From contig JABARQ010000014.1 of assembly GCA_019186985.1 (NCBI GenBank), positions 1 through 64,000 on the forward strand: a stretch of DNA of 64,000 nucleotides. The letters run 5' to 3'. Below are positions 55,794 to 64,000 of the stretch, piece by piece. The stretch's first letter is position 1, and each line of letters begins with the position of its first letter. The notes beneath the pieces were generated by a model that was not told the DNA's origin, did no database searches, and was given only the letters and a program-made list of their open reading frames with translations. This DNA comes from Prosthecobacter sp. (lineage in GTDB: Bacteria > Verrucomicrobiota > Verrucomicrobiia > Verrucomicrobiales > Verrucomicrobiaceae). Position numbers and translations under genes: made by a program.

Positions 55794-58700
55794 TCAGGGT
55801 TTGCCGAGGGTGACGCGGCCTGCTTCAGGGTCGGTGTCCGAGCTGCGGTTGCTGATGAAGTAGCCGTAGCCTCCCTTCGACGTCCCCTTCTGCAGGATCA
55901 CCCCCTTGAACGCCGGCTTCGCCGCCGCGGCGCTCGTCCAGTTCGGCGCAAACGTGCCGCTGAACATCCCCGTCGTCGGCACCACCGTCAGCGTGAACGC
56001 CGGATTCGTCGCAGGCACCTTGCCCACCACGTTGTCCACGATCCTCAGGCCGTCCTGGCTGATCGCGCTGCTGAGCTTCCCTTCCGTGAACTCCAGCACC
56101 GCGTTCTTCACCCCGGCCGCAACCGTCGTGAGGTCCAGCGACACCTGCACCTTCACGCTCTTGTCATACAGGGCGCCCACTGCGTCCACCACGATGCCTG
56201 CCGGCCAGCCGTCCGTGTAGAGCTGCGTCGCTCGCGCTTTGACCGTCGTTCCCGACAGCTCCATCACCGCAGGACGGATCCACACCAGGTCCGTCGCCGT
56301 CACATCACTGTCCGCCTCCGTCTCGTCAAACGCCAGCACGCCTCCCAGGCTGCCGCCCTTCTGCGTCGTCGACCCCGGCGTCGCCAGCTGAGCAAACACC
56401 GGTGATTCATCACCGCCAACCAGTCCGCTGGAGGCCGTGTAGGCCGTGCCGTCCGCAAGCGTTCCTGCAAACGTCACCAGACCCACGTTGGTCAGTGTCA
56501 CCGTGCCCACGCCGTCACCCTGCGGATATGTGTCCAGGACCGCCGCAGGCGTCTGCGCCTTCGTCGTCACCGCCACGTTGTACAACCCGCTTGTCGCCCC
56601 CGTGTTCAGAAGCGCCGTGCGCACCTTGTTCGCTGCCGTGTGGATCAGACGCCGCGCCGTGCCCGTGCTCGTCACCCCGGACTTCTCCAGCACCGCCTGC
56701 ACGCCTCCGCCCGAATAGGCCAGCGTCAGGCTGTAGCCGCTGAAGCTCAGCGTGGACAGCTTCGTCGTGCCCACCGTGAATAGGCTGGTGCCGTCGCCGA
56801 AGAATGTCGCCGAGAACGCCTGGCTGAGACCTGCAACGAGCACCTTGCCGGTAAACGCTCCTGTCGTGCCCGTCAGCGTCCCGGTCAGGAAGCCCACCGT
56901 GTCGTTGCCCCTGTCCGCCGCGTTGACCGGCCGGATGAGCCCATAGAACACATTGCCCTGGCCGGTCGGCGCGAGGAACGGATAGCGTGACACGAAGTGC
57001 GCCGTGACACCGGCCACATCCGCCGAGGGCATCGTGAAGCTCATCACCGCGCCGCTCACCGTCGCCCCCGCAGGCGCGCCGGTCCAGTGGCTGAAGATGT
57101 AGCCTGTTTTCGGAGCCGCCGTCAGCTTCACCGCAGCGCCAGGTGTCACCTCCGAGGTGCGCGGGTTGGCGTTCGCCGTCGTCGGAGTCAGTGTCGTCGA
57201 GCTGAGGGCTGTCAGCGTCACCGTGCCCGCCGTGTCCAGGTCGATGCCCGCAGGTGCAGTTCGTGCCACCTCCAGCATGTATCGGCGGGTAAACGTGAAC
57301 GTGCGGCTCACCGTGTTGCCTGAGACCCCGTTGCTATCCTCCGCCGTCACCACGACCGTGTTGCTGCCCGCCACCGGAGTCACGTCCAGGCTCCATTCCG
57401 AAACCCCCGACGCGTTCGGCGCGCCCACCGTCGCAGTCACTGGTGCGCCCCCGTTGAGGGCCACCTTCACCCAGCTGATGCCTACCCCCTCGTTATCAGC
57501 GATCGTTCCCCGGACACGATAGGGCGCCTTGGAGCTAACTGCGGCGGCGGCAGGACTGATCACGCTCAGACGTGGCGGCTGGGAGGCAATGACGGTCACA
57601 TCAAATCCCAAATAGGCAGTCTGACCATCGGAGGCCTCAAGGTTCAAGGCCACACGGTGTGCACCAAGGGCCAGGGAGGTTCCTGGTTCAGGACTCTGGG
57701 TAACCACGCCGGTAACCGAAGGATCCATGGTCGCCTGCACCGTGTAGTCTGGAAGGGTACCCAGTCCCTGGCCGTTCGCCTTGATGATCATCGGCGTGAA
57801 ATTGCCGCCAAAGTCAAGCGCGTTGGGCGTGCTGCCGACGGGGTATCCCCCGAGGTGAGTCACCACCACCGACCCTGCGGAGCTGAAGCGTTTCCGATAA
57901 CCAAACTGGATCCCGGTGATCGGCGTACCTCTCAGGTCAACCCGCATCCATTTGCCGGTCTGCAGTTTGCCGACAAGAGGAGCTCCGTTCTCCACCACGC
58001 CGGCACCGGTGATCGGCGTGTCGCTGTAGCTAAAGATGGAGGCGTCGGTCACGGACGGGTAAACCTGGACGCCCGCAGCATTCCAGTAGCAGAAGTCCAC
58101 AAACTGCTCGCCCTGCTCGGCATCTTCGATGCTGAAGAAGATGAAGTCGAGGGGCTTCAGCGTGCTGGTCCCGGGTTCATAGAAGCGGAAGGTCACGGTT
58201 CCGGTGGAGCCGTTGTCGCTGCCGTTGATCAGCCAGCCAGCCTCGCCGCCAATGGTGACAAAGCCGTTGCCCGCCACGTTCCGGGTTGAGAGCTGAACGT
58301 CAAAACGGTTTTCGCAGACATTGGAGTAGAGCACCGGGGTCGTGGTGGTGTTGGGAATGATGGAGGAGTCCAGCATGCCCAGGGTCGGGTCGGCGCCCGG
58401 GGGGCCGAATTTAATGAACTGCTCGGCAATGACCAGCGATCCCTTGGCTGAGATCGTGGTCGCCAGCGATGCCGGGCCTCCGGCGGTGTCGCCATCTGCG
58501 TCGGTGTTGTCGCCGTCCGAGATGGTCAGCGTGTAGATCCTGCTGCCCATGGGCGGTGTCATGGAAGTGCTCCGGTAACGCAGCGCACGGACGAGAGCCT
58601 CCACCTGAGCATAGGTCGCTTCCGGATCCAGAGTCACCACCAGGCTGCTGCCAAGGCCTCCTGCAAAGGTGCCGAAGCTCTGCCCCTCGTACTTCACCGT

Positions 58701-61700
58701 GGATCCTGTGATGCCGACCTGGCCCGCGCCGCTTCCTGCATCCTCAATGCTGAATTCGTCATCGGCATCGAATGTGACGAACGCAATTTCAACCGTTCCA
58801 GCACCAAACACCTCGCTGGAAAGGTCACTGGTGGTCGCAGTGTCAAGGTCACCCAGGGTGAAGCTTGTCAGCAGTTTCTTGTAAGAGGTGCCTCCACCAT
58901 CCGCCGGGCTCTTCTTGACCAGGACACCTGAGAAGGCTGCCGGCCGTTCAAGCGCAGTTCTGTAAATGAAGCCGATGCTCGCCGCCGCTATGATCCGGGA
59001 ACCATCCGCACTGCAGGCAATGTCGGTCCAGGGGCGGCTGGTTTCAGAAGCCTGCCAGGTGACACCGCTGTCGAAGGAGTGATAGATCTGTTCATTGTCA
59101 GCCACGGCAAACATCCGGCGGCCGTCACGGCTGATGGCCGCTGATGTCCAGTTCCGGCTGGTTTCCACCGCCGTCCAGGCCGCTCCTGCATCGGTCGAAA
59201 CCTGGATCTGTCCGCCCGTCATGGTGGCGACTATGAGCGTGCCGCTGCCATTGACCGCCACAGATGTCCAGGCGCTGTTTGATGCACGCGCCGTCCAGGT
59301 GCTGCCACGATTGGTGGACACATAAATCTTTCCTCCGCTGTCAGCGGCGGCAAGCACGGAGCCATCCTCACTGCTGGTGACGCTGACCCAGTCACGGGAG
59401 GACTCGCGGGCCTGCCAGCTTGCGCCGCTGTCCGTTGAAACATAGATGAAGTCGTTGTCCGCAACGGCAGCCAGATAACGCCCGTCTGCGCTGCTGGTGA
59501 TGGCCGTCCAGTTCTTCACCGTCGCCGTGGCCGACCAGGTGGCTCCGGAATCTGCGGACACATAGATCCGGTCGTTGTCTGCAACCGCCGCCAGATAAGC
59601 GCCATCGGCGCTCGTGGAGACCGCGCGCCAGTTTCTGCTGCCAGAAGCCGTCTGCTCGGTCCAGGTGGTGCCTCGATCGCTTGAGGTGTAGATGTAGCCG
59701 TTGGTGGCAACGGCGGAAATGATCTTCATGCCGTCGGCGCTGGAGGCGATCGAGGCCCAGGCGCGTGAACGTTCCCGCGGATCCCAGGTGGCGGGGAGTC
59801 CGGCGCCAGCAATCACTGGATTGTCATTCAGCGGATTCAGGGTCACCTGCACCAGGACACCATCCACCGAGAACAGCGAGTCCTGACGCTCCTGCACGGC
59901 CGTGGCGTCCAGCGGATCCACATTCATGTCATAGGTCACAGGCAGGGTGATGTCCGTGGTCAGCGTGATGGAGCCGGTTAGGTTGTTGCTTCCATCGTAG
60001 GCAAGGCCGGCCGGCAGTGGCGAGCGCATCAGGGCGGAGCCCGCAGGCACCGCAGTCTCCACCGCATGCACGGTGATGGACGGCTTCACGCCGCCTGCGT
60101 CCGTGTTTGCCTCATCAAACGGCGCAAAGCGCACCTGTGCCGAGGTGGCCAGCAGCAGCGCGTTGGACGGGCTGACACCGCCGCCGGCAATGGCATGGCC
60201 GACATCCGTCAGGTTCTTCCAGGTGGTTCCGTTCAAGGAAACCTGCCAGTGTCCCTTGCCAGCATTGTCAAAACCAGACAGCGCGACCGCGGCGAGCGGG
60301 TTTGGGGAGATGTCATCCGGATCGGAATAGTAGGCGCCCAGAAGAGTGCTGAAGGAGGATGCTGATGTTGTGGTGCCTTCATCCGCCGTCAGCATCGCCC
60401 CCTGCGAGAACAATGGAGCGTCGTTTCGGGCCAGGATGTCCATGCTGACCGTGGCATGACCCGAGAGCTCGCCTCCGGAGCCCTGGGAGTTGCCGACGTT
60501 GCCATTGCCGTCATAGAAGATGAAGGTGATGGGCTTGGTGCCGGAGGCGAGCTTCGGATCGCCGTTGGAGTATGCCATGTTTTGCAGAAGCTCATCCAGC
60601 GAGGCCTTGTTGGCGCTGCTGTTGAAGGTGATGACCAGCTTGCCCGTCCCCACGCTGTTCTGCGTGATGGTGCCGACCACGACGCCGCCATACTGGATGA
60701 CCGAGCCGTTGTCGAAAACCTCGACGCCAGGCCCGACCTCGGTCAGGGAGCCGACGATGGCGATGCCGCCCGCGGTCTGGGGCAGGAAATAATCCTTGGG
60801 ATCCAGCGCCGTGTCGCCCTGGGCGAAGGTGCCCGCACGCACGACCAGTTTCGATCCGTTGAACGTCGTCTCCTTGCGGACCGTCAGCTCAACATCACTG
60901 AGGGTGGCAGGCTGCCGCAGCCCGGTCTTGTCATCCAGCACGATCGAGGGACCGGCCACGTTGATGCCAAAGGCTTCCGTGAAGAGGCTGTCATCGGCCA
61001 GGTCACTGATGACCGGGGCATCATTGACCTGGGTGACGGAGACAGCGATGGCGGCGCTGGAGGCCGCCCCGATGTCGGAGCTGCCCGTCCATCCGGTCAC
61101 CGTGTCCGCCGTGCTTCGAGCGGCATGAGTGGACCAGGTGCGGCTGCCGCTGCCATCGACCGCCACTGCGGTCAGCGCGCCAGGGCTGATGTTGCCCTGG
61201 TTGAAGCGGCCGTTGTAGTCGGCCACGGGCACGAACCTCAGCTGCGCGGTCTTTTCCAGGAGCAGCGCGCTGGTGGTGCTGACGGCAGTCGAGCTGACAT
61301 CCGCCCAGTCGGTGCCATTGGAGGAATACTGCCACTTGCCCTGCGTGGCGGCGTTGCTGGCGTCGCCCGTGATGGCGATGCCGACAAACTGCGCCCCTGC
61401 TCCACTGGGGTCGAGATCGGCAAACCTGGCCGCCAGAAGGTCGTTCACCGTGTGCCCGGAGGGGGCGGTGTTGTCCTCATTGACGCTGATGGAGGCGCCA
61501 CCGGTCAGGGTCGGGGCGTCATTGGTGTTCGTCACATTGACGGTGAAGGTCAGGGCGCTGCTGGTCAGCGAGCTGCCGGAGCCCTGGGCGCTGGCGACAT
61601 TGTCATCATAGAAGAACATCTGCACGCTGATGTCACCCGTGAGGTCGTCATCAATGTTGTTGTAGCTGACGCTCCGCATCACGGCCTGCACCGCCGCCAG

Positions 61701-64000
61701 GGTGGCGCTGCCATTGAAGGTCACCACCAGCGTGCCGGAGCCGCTGTTGTTCGTGATGGTTCCGACGGAAGTTCCGCTGAAGGAAACCGTGGTTCCCGAC
61801 ACCGTCACACTTCCGACATTGCTGACGCCAAACCGGTCCACGGAGACGGCCGCGACGGAGCGTCGCACGGTCAGCGTGCTGCCATTGAAGTTGTCCACCC
61901 CCTGGGTGACCAGCTCCATGTCGGCGAGGGTCGTGTCGCCATCGGCATCCAGGACGACGGACGTGCCCACAGCCTGCGGGCCCACACCTTCGGTGAAGTA
62001 AACCTTGTCACTGGTTCCGGAGAGGGACGGAGCATCGTTGACCGCGTTGACCGTGATGGTCTCCGTGGCGGTCGCAGCGCTCAGCGAAGCCGTGCCCAGG
62101 CCGGTGCTGACAATGTCAATCGCCCTGAACTCAAACTTGCTGCGCCAGTCGGTTCCTGTCACGGCCAGGGCGGAGTTGTAGTTGGCAGGCGGCGCGTAAG
62201 TCATGCTGGTCGCCTGGGCCACGGTGATCACGTGCTCGCCGGCGCCGAGTCCCAGATAACTGGCAGGGGCGACCGAACCCGCTGCTGTCAGCGTCTGGTT
62301 GTCGCTGGTCTTGAGCGTGCCCACAAGACCGGTGGTCGTCGGACTGTTGTCGGCGTAAATCTTGAGGTAATAATGAGTCACCCGGGCGTCCGTGGTGGAT
62401 GAAGTGCCGCTGTCGACGTCGCTGGAGGACAAGGAGAAGGTCACCGTGCTGTCTTCATTCACCGAGGTGGCAAGGTTGGCCACGGCAGGCAGGTCGTTCA
62501 CAGGATTCACCGTGATGGCCACCGTCTCCGTGTCGGACTGCGGAGTGTTGTAGGTGCCTGAGTTGCCGTTGTCGTTCACAACCACCGTCAGGGTGTCGGA
62601 ACCGAAATAGTTGGCGTTCGGCGCGTAGGTGAGTCCGTTGAGGGCGGCCAGGATGTTCGTCCTGCTGCCGCTGAAGGTGATGGTGCCCGTGCCATTGCCG
62701 GAGACTCCGGCCAGGCCGGTGGTGGAGGCCAGCGTGAGACTGCCCCGGGTCACGCTGACGCTGAAGCTGGCGCTTGCGGAGCCAAGGTCGCCGTCGGTGA
62801 AGCTCAGGCTTGTGCTGTTCGCTGTCGAGAAGACAAGGCTGCCATCTTCATTGAGGGTTTGCGCACCTGGGACCGCAAGCACCGGACCTTCGTTCATGCC
62901 CTCGATGGTCACGGCAAAGGTGTCGGTGTCAGATTTGGCCCCCCCTGAACCAGAATTGCCAAGATCGTCGACGACCATGGTGATGGTGTCGCTGCTTGAA
63001 ACTCCGGAAACCACGCCGGAGGTGTAGGTGGCCGAGGCCAGGGCGGTGTTCAGCGCACCAATCTTGCCCTGAATCACCACGGTGGAGGTTCCGTTTCCGC
63101 TCACCACCAGGGCAGGAGGCAGGTTGAGCACGCCGGCGGTGGCGCTCAGGGTGACACGCAGGGGGCCAAAGTTTGAGTCAACCAGGGTCGTCACTGCATC
63201 CACGCTGTCTGGATCCTGCACAGAAAGGCCAGTGATCGTCGTCGCTGTCTGTTCAACCACTGTCAGTCCGGCCGGCACCACGTTGACCGGCGCGTCATTC
63301 TCGGGCGTGATCGTGATGGCAAAGGTCTGCTGCTCCTCGGCACCGCCGCCGGAGTCGGAGATCTTGGCGTCAAAGCTGTCCGCCGTCGTCTCGCTCCCGT
63401 CATGCGTGTAGGAAAGCTTGTTGGCCTTCAGCTCCGCCAGCGTGATGCGACTGCCAACGCCGAGCACAACACCATCCAGCTTCAGGGATCCATGCTCAGG
63501 AGCGGTGACAAGCCGGAACTGCACCTGCGTGTCCGTGTTGTCTTCATCAGCACCCACAAGGAGAACCGCAGGAGCGCCTGTCCCCACCGTGCCGGGAATA
63601 AGCCCCGTGCCGCCTTCATCGACGGTCAGTCCGACATTGACGGTAAAGCGGGGGTCGTCATTGACCGGGATCACCTTGATCCGGATGCTGGCCTCCACCA
63701 CGGATGCCCCCTGTTCAGGAGGGCCGCGGTAAATTTGTCCTGAGGTGACGGTGGCCACCAGCGTGTCCGCATTGGCCGACTGGGCCGTCAGGCCCCAGTT
63801 CCGCGTGCTGTCCTGCGCAGCCCAGGTCTCACCGCCATCCTTGGAAAGGTAAAGGTTGTCGGCCGCCGTTGCGAGGACGGTCATGCCGTCCTCGGAGATG
63901 CTGACATGACGCCAGGCGCGCTCACGGCCCTCAGGCGTCCAGCTGATGCCCATGTTCGTTGAAACAAACACCTGCTCATCATCCGCCACCGCCACCAGGC
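55794..64000 (-). CDS. Giant repeat protein (cadherin/VCBS-like repeats with nested Asp-box arrays), partial
   Basis: This frame is open to the right edge with at least 2733 residues visible, and the N-terminus lies beyond it. From N to C: an Asp-box (BNR-like) segment with SKDGGETW; long cadherin/VCBS-like repeats with recurring NDAP or NDDP junctions (VNDLPAV, NDAPVIS); a second Asp-box array of about seven units at roughly 59800-58945 (DRGTTW, DSGATW, DSGASW, NRGSTW, DAGAAW, DSGVTW); a further cadherin-like unit; an Ig-like domain; an InlB-B-like GYIFSHWTGAPAG unit; and a beta-rich C-terminus ending EAGRVTLGKP. It is probably a secreted adhesin or surface protein. No PEP-CTERM, LPXTG or autotransporter barrel is visible at the C-terminus. 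Confidence 0.85.
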   Translation of the reverse strand, partial: LVAVADDEQVFVSTNMGISWTPEGRERAWRHVSISEDGMTVLATAADNLYLSKDGGETWAAQDSTRNWGLTAQSANADTLVATVTSGQIYRGPPEQGASVVEASIRIKVIPVNDDPRFTVNVGLTVDEGGTGLIPGTVGTGAPAVLLVGADEDNTDTQVQFRLVTAPEHGSLKLDGVVLGVGSRITLAELKANKLSYTHDGSETTADSFDAKISDSGGGAEEQQTFAITITPENDAPVNVVPAGLTVVEQTATTITGLSVQDPDSVDAVTTLVDSNFGPLRVTLSATAGVLNLPPALVVSGNGTSTVVIQGKIGALNTALASATYTSGVVSGVSSSDTITMVVDDLGNSGSGGAKSDTDTFAVTIEGMNEGPVLAVPGAQTLNEDGSLVFSTANSTSLSFTDGDLGSASASFSVSVTRGSLTLASTTGLAGVSGNGTGTITFSGSRTNILAALNGLTYAPNANYFGSDTLTVVVNDNGNSGTYNTPQSDTETVAITVNPVNDLPAVANLATSVNEDSTVTFSLSSSDVDSGTSSTTDARVTHYYLKIYADNSPTTTGLVGTLKTSDNQTLTAAGSVAPASYLGLGAGEHVITVAQATSMTYAPPANYNSALAVTGTDWRSKFEFRAIDIVSTGLGTASLSAATATETITVNAVNDAPSLSGTSDKVYFTEGVGPQAVGTSVVLDADGDTTLADMELVTQGVDNFNGSTLTVRRSVAAVSVDRFGVSNVGSVTVSGTTVSFSGTSVGTITNNSGSGTLVVTFNGSATLAAVQAVMRSVSYNNIDDDLTGDISVQMFFYDDNVASAQGSGSSLTSSALTFTVNVTNTNDAPTLTGGASISVNEDNTAPSGHTVNDLLAARFADLDPSGAGAQFVGIAITGDASNAATQGKWQYSSNGTDWADVSSTAVSTTSALLLEKTAQLRFVPVADYNGRFNQGNISPGALTAVAVDGSGSRTWSTHAARSTADTVTGWTGSSDIGAASSAAIAVSVTQVNDAPVISDLADDSLFTEAFGINVAGPSIVLDDKTGLRQPATLSDVELTVRKETTFNGSKLVVRAGTFAQGDTALDPKDYFLPQTAGGIAIVGSLTEVGPGVEVFDNGSVIQYGGVVVGTITQNSVGTGKLVITFNSSANKASLDELLQNMAYSNGDPKLASGTKPITFIFYDGNGNVGNSQGSGGELSGHATVSMDILARNDAPLFSQGAMLTADEGTTTSASSFSTLLGAYYSDPDDISPNPLAAVALSGFDNAGKGHWQVSLNGTTWKNLTDVGHAIAGGGVSPSNALLLATSAQVRFAPFDEANTDAGGVKPSITVHAVETAVPAGSALMRSPLPAGLAYDGSNNLTGSITLTTDITLPVTYDMNVDPLDATAVQERQDSLFSVDGVLVQVTLNPLNDNPVIAGAGLPATWDPRERSRAWASIASSADGMKIISAVATNGYIYTSSDRGTTWTEQTASGSRNWRAVSTSADGAYLAAVADNDRIYVSADSGATWSATATVKNWTAITSSADGRYLAAVADNDFIYVSTDSGASWQARESSRDWVSVTSSEDGSVLAAADSGGKIYVSTNRGSTWTARASNSAWTSVAVNGSGTLIVATMTGGQIQVSTDAGAAWTAVETSRNWTSAAISRDGRRMFAVADNEQIYHSFDSGVTWQASETSRPWTDIACSADGSRIIAAASIGFIYRTALERPAAFSGVLVKKSPADGGGTSYKKLLTSFTLGDLDTATTSDLSSEVFGAGTVEIAFVTFDADDEFSIEDAGSGAGQVGITGSTVKYEGQSFGTFAGGLGSSLVVTLDPEATYAQVEALVRALRYRSTSMTPPMGSRIYTLTISDGDNTDADGDTAGGPASLATTISAKGSLVIAEQFIKFGPPGADPTLGMLDSSIIPNTTTTPVLYSNVCENRFDVQLSTRNVAGNGFVTIGGEAGWLINGSDNGSTGTVTFRFYEPGTSTLKPLDFIFFSIEDAEQGEQFVDFCYWNAAGVQVYPSVTDASIFSYSDTPITGAGVVENGAPLVGKLQTGKWMRVDLRGTPITGIQFGYRKRFSSAGSVVVTHLGGYPVGSTPNALDFGGNFTPMIIKANGQGLGTLPDYTVQATMDPSVTGVVTQSPEPGTSLALGAHRVALNLEASDGQTAYLGFDVTVIASQPPRLSVISPAAAAVSSKAPYRVRGTIADNEGVGISWVKVALNGGAPVTATVGAPNASGVSEWSLDVTPVAGSNTVVVTAEDSNGVSGNTVSRTFTFTRRYMLEVARTAPAGIDLDTAGTVTLTALSSTTLTPTTANANPRTSEVTPGAAVKLTAAPKTGYIFSHWTGAPAGATVSGAVMSFTMPSADVAGVTAHFVSRYPFLAPTGQGNVFYGLIRPVNAADRGNDTVGFLTGTLTGTTGAFTGKVLVAGLSQAFSATFFGDGTSLFTVGTTKLSTLSFSGYSLTLAYSGGGVQAVLEKSGVTSTGTARRLIHTAANKVRTALLNTGATSGLYNVAVTTKAQTPAAVLDTYPQGDGVGTVTLTNVGLVTFAGTLADGTAYTASSGLVGGDESPVFAQLATPGSTTQKGGSLGGVLAFDETEADSDVTATDLVWIRPAVMELSGTTVKARATQLYTDGWPAGIVVDAVGALYDKSVKVQVSLDLTTVAAGVKNAVLEFTEGKLSSAISQDGLRIVDNVVGKVPATNPAFTLTVVPTTGMFSGTFAPNWTSAAAAKPAFKGVILQKGTSKGGYGYFISNRSSDTDPEAGRVTLGKP

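Overview
The window looks like chromosomal DNA from a Verrucomicrobiota bacterium, probably close to Verrucomicrobiaceae/Prosthecobacter. The evidence is high GC, Planctomycetes-Verrucomicrobia style genes (planctomycete-type cytochrome c domains at 18607 and 47646, a DUF1501 Tat-exported protein, PQQ-like and WD40 propellers, an FecR-like anti-sigma with an ECF sigma, many small lipoproteins) and a monomeric isocitrate dehydrogenase. This assignment is inferred from gene content; there is no rRNA or other phylogenetic marker to settle it.

Region 1 (1-~9240) is an accessory defence island. It opens with the right end of an ISL3-family insertion sequence that cuts an AAA-family ATPase. Next come a 5' relic of hsdR, a candidate toxin followed by an MqsA-type zinc-finger/HTH/ImmA-protease fusion, several uncharacterised ORFs, a UPF0175-like antitoxin and a DUF3800 protein. 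It ends with an intact type I restriction subunit (hsdR) translationally coupled to a SprT/YgjP-like metallopeptidase that has lost its natural stop. No hsdM or hsdS is in view; they would have to lie to the left of the window.

Region 2 (9300-23500) is ordinary chromosome: small lipoproteins, mannose-1-phosphate guanylyltransferase, a sodium:solute symporter with its small partner, recO, a TPR protein, a solute-binding lipoprotein, a membrane-anchored tandem pseudokinase, a small cytochrome c and a fur-sufC-sufB-sufD iron-sulfur operon behind a perfect 7-1-7 Fur/PerR-type box.

Region 3 (23500-33000) has a large secreted beta-propeller protein, an ECF sigma/anti-sigma pair, recQ and miaB. Region 4 (33000-37600) is a compact type II restriction-modification system (C5 methylase facing a PD-EIK nuclease and an HTH controller) wedged against the 3' end of the monomeric icd gene.

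Region 5 (38000-43000) has fabF and pheS-pheT. Region 6 (43100-53100) has exported proteins and carbohydrate-related genes: a PQQ-like propeller pair, a GH67-like TIM-barrel protein, a cytochrome-WD40 protein with a long coiled coil, YjbQ, a sialidase-like Asp-box protein and DUF1501. Region 7 (53200-54300) is a tandem hsp20 pair behind a good sigma-54-like promoter and closed by a strong terminator. Region 8 (54700-64000) has a small unknown gene, a SOUL haem-binding protein and the C-terminal 2.7 kb-codon part of a giant repeat protein that runs off the right edge and carries Asp-box propeller arrays nested between cadherin/VCBS-like repeats.

No tRNA, rRNA, CRISPR array or replication origin was recognised.
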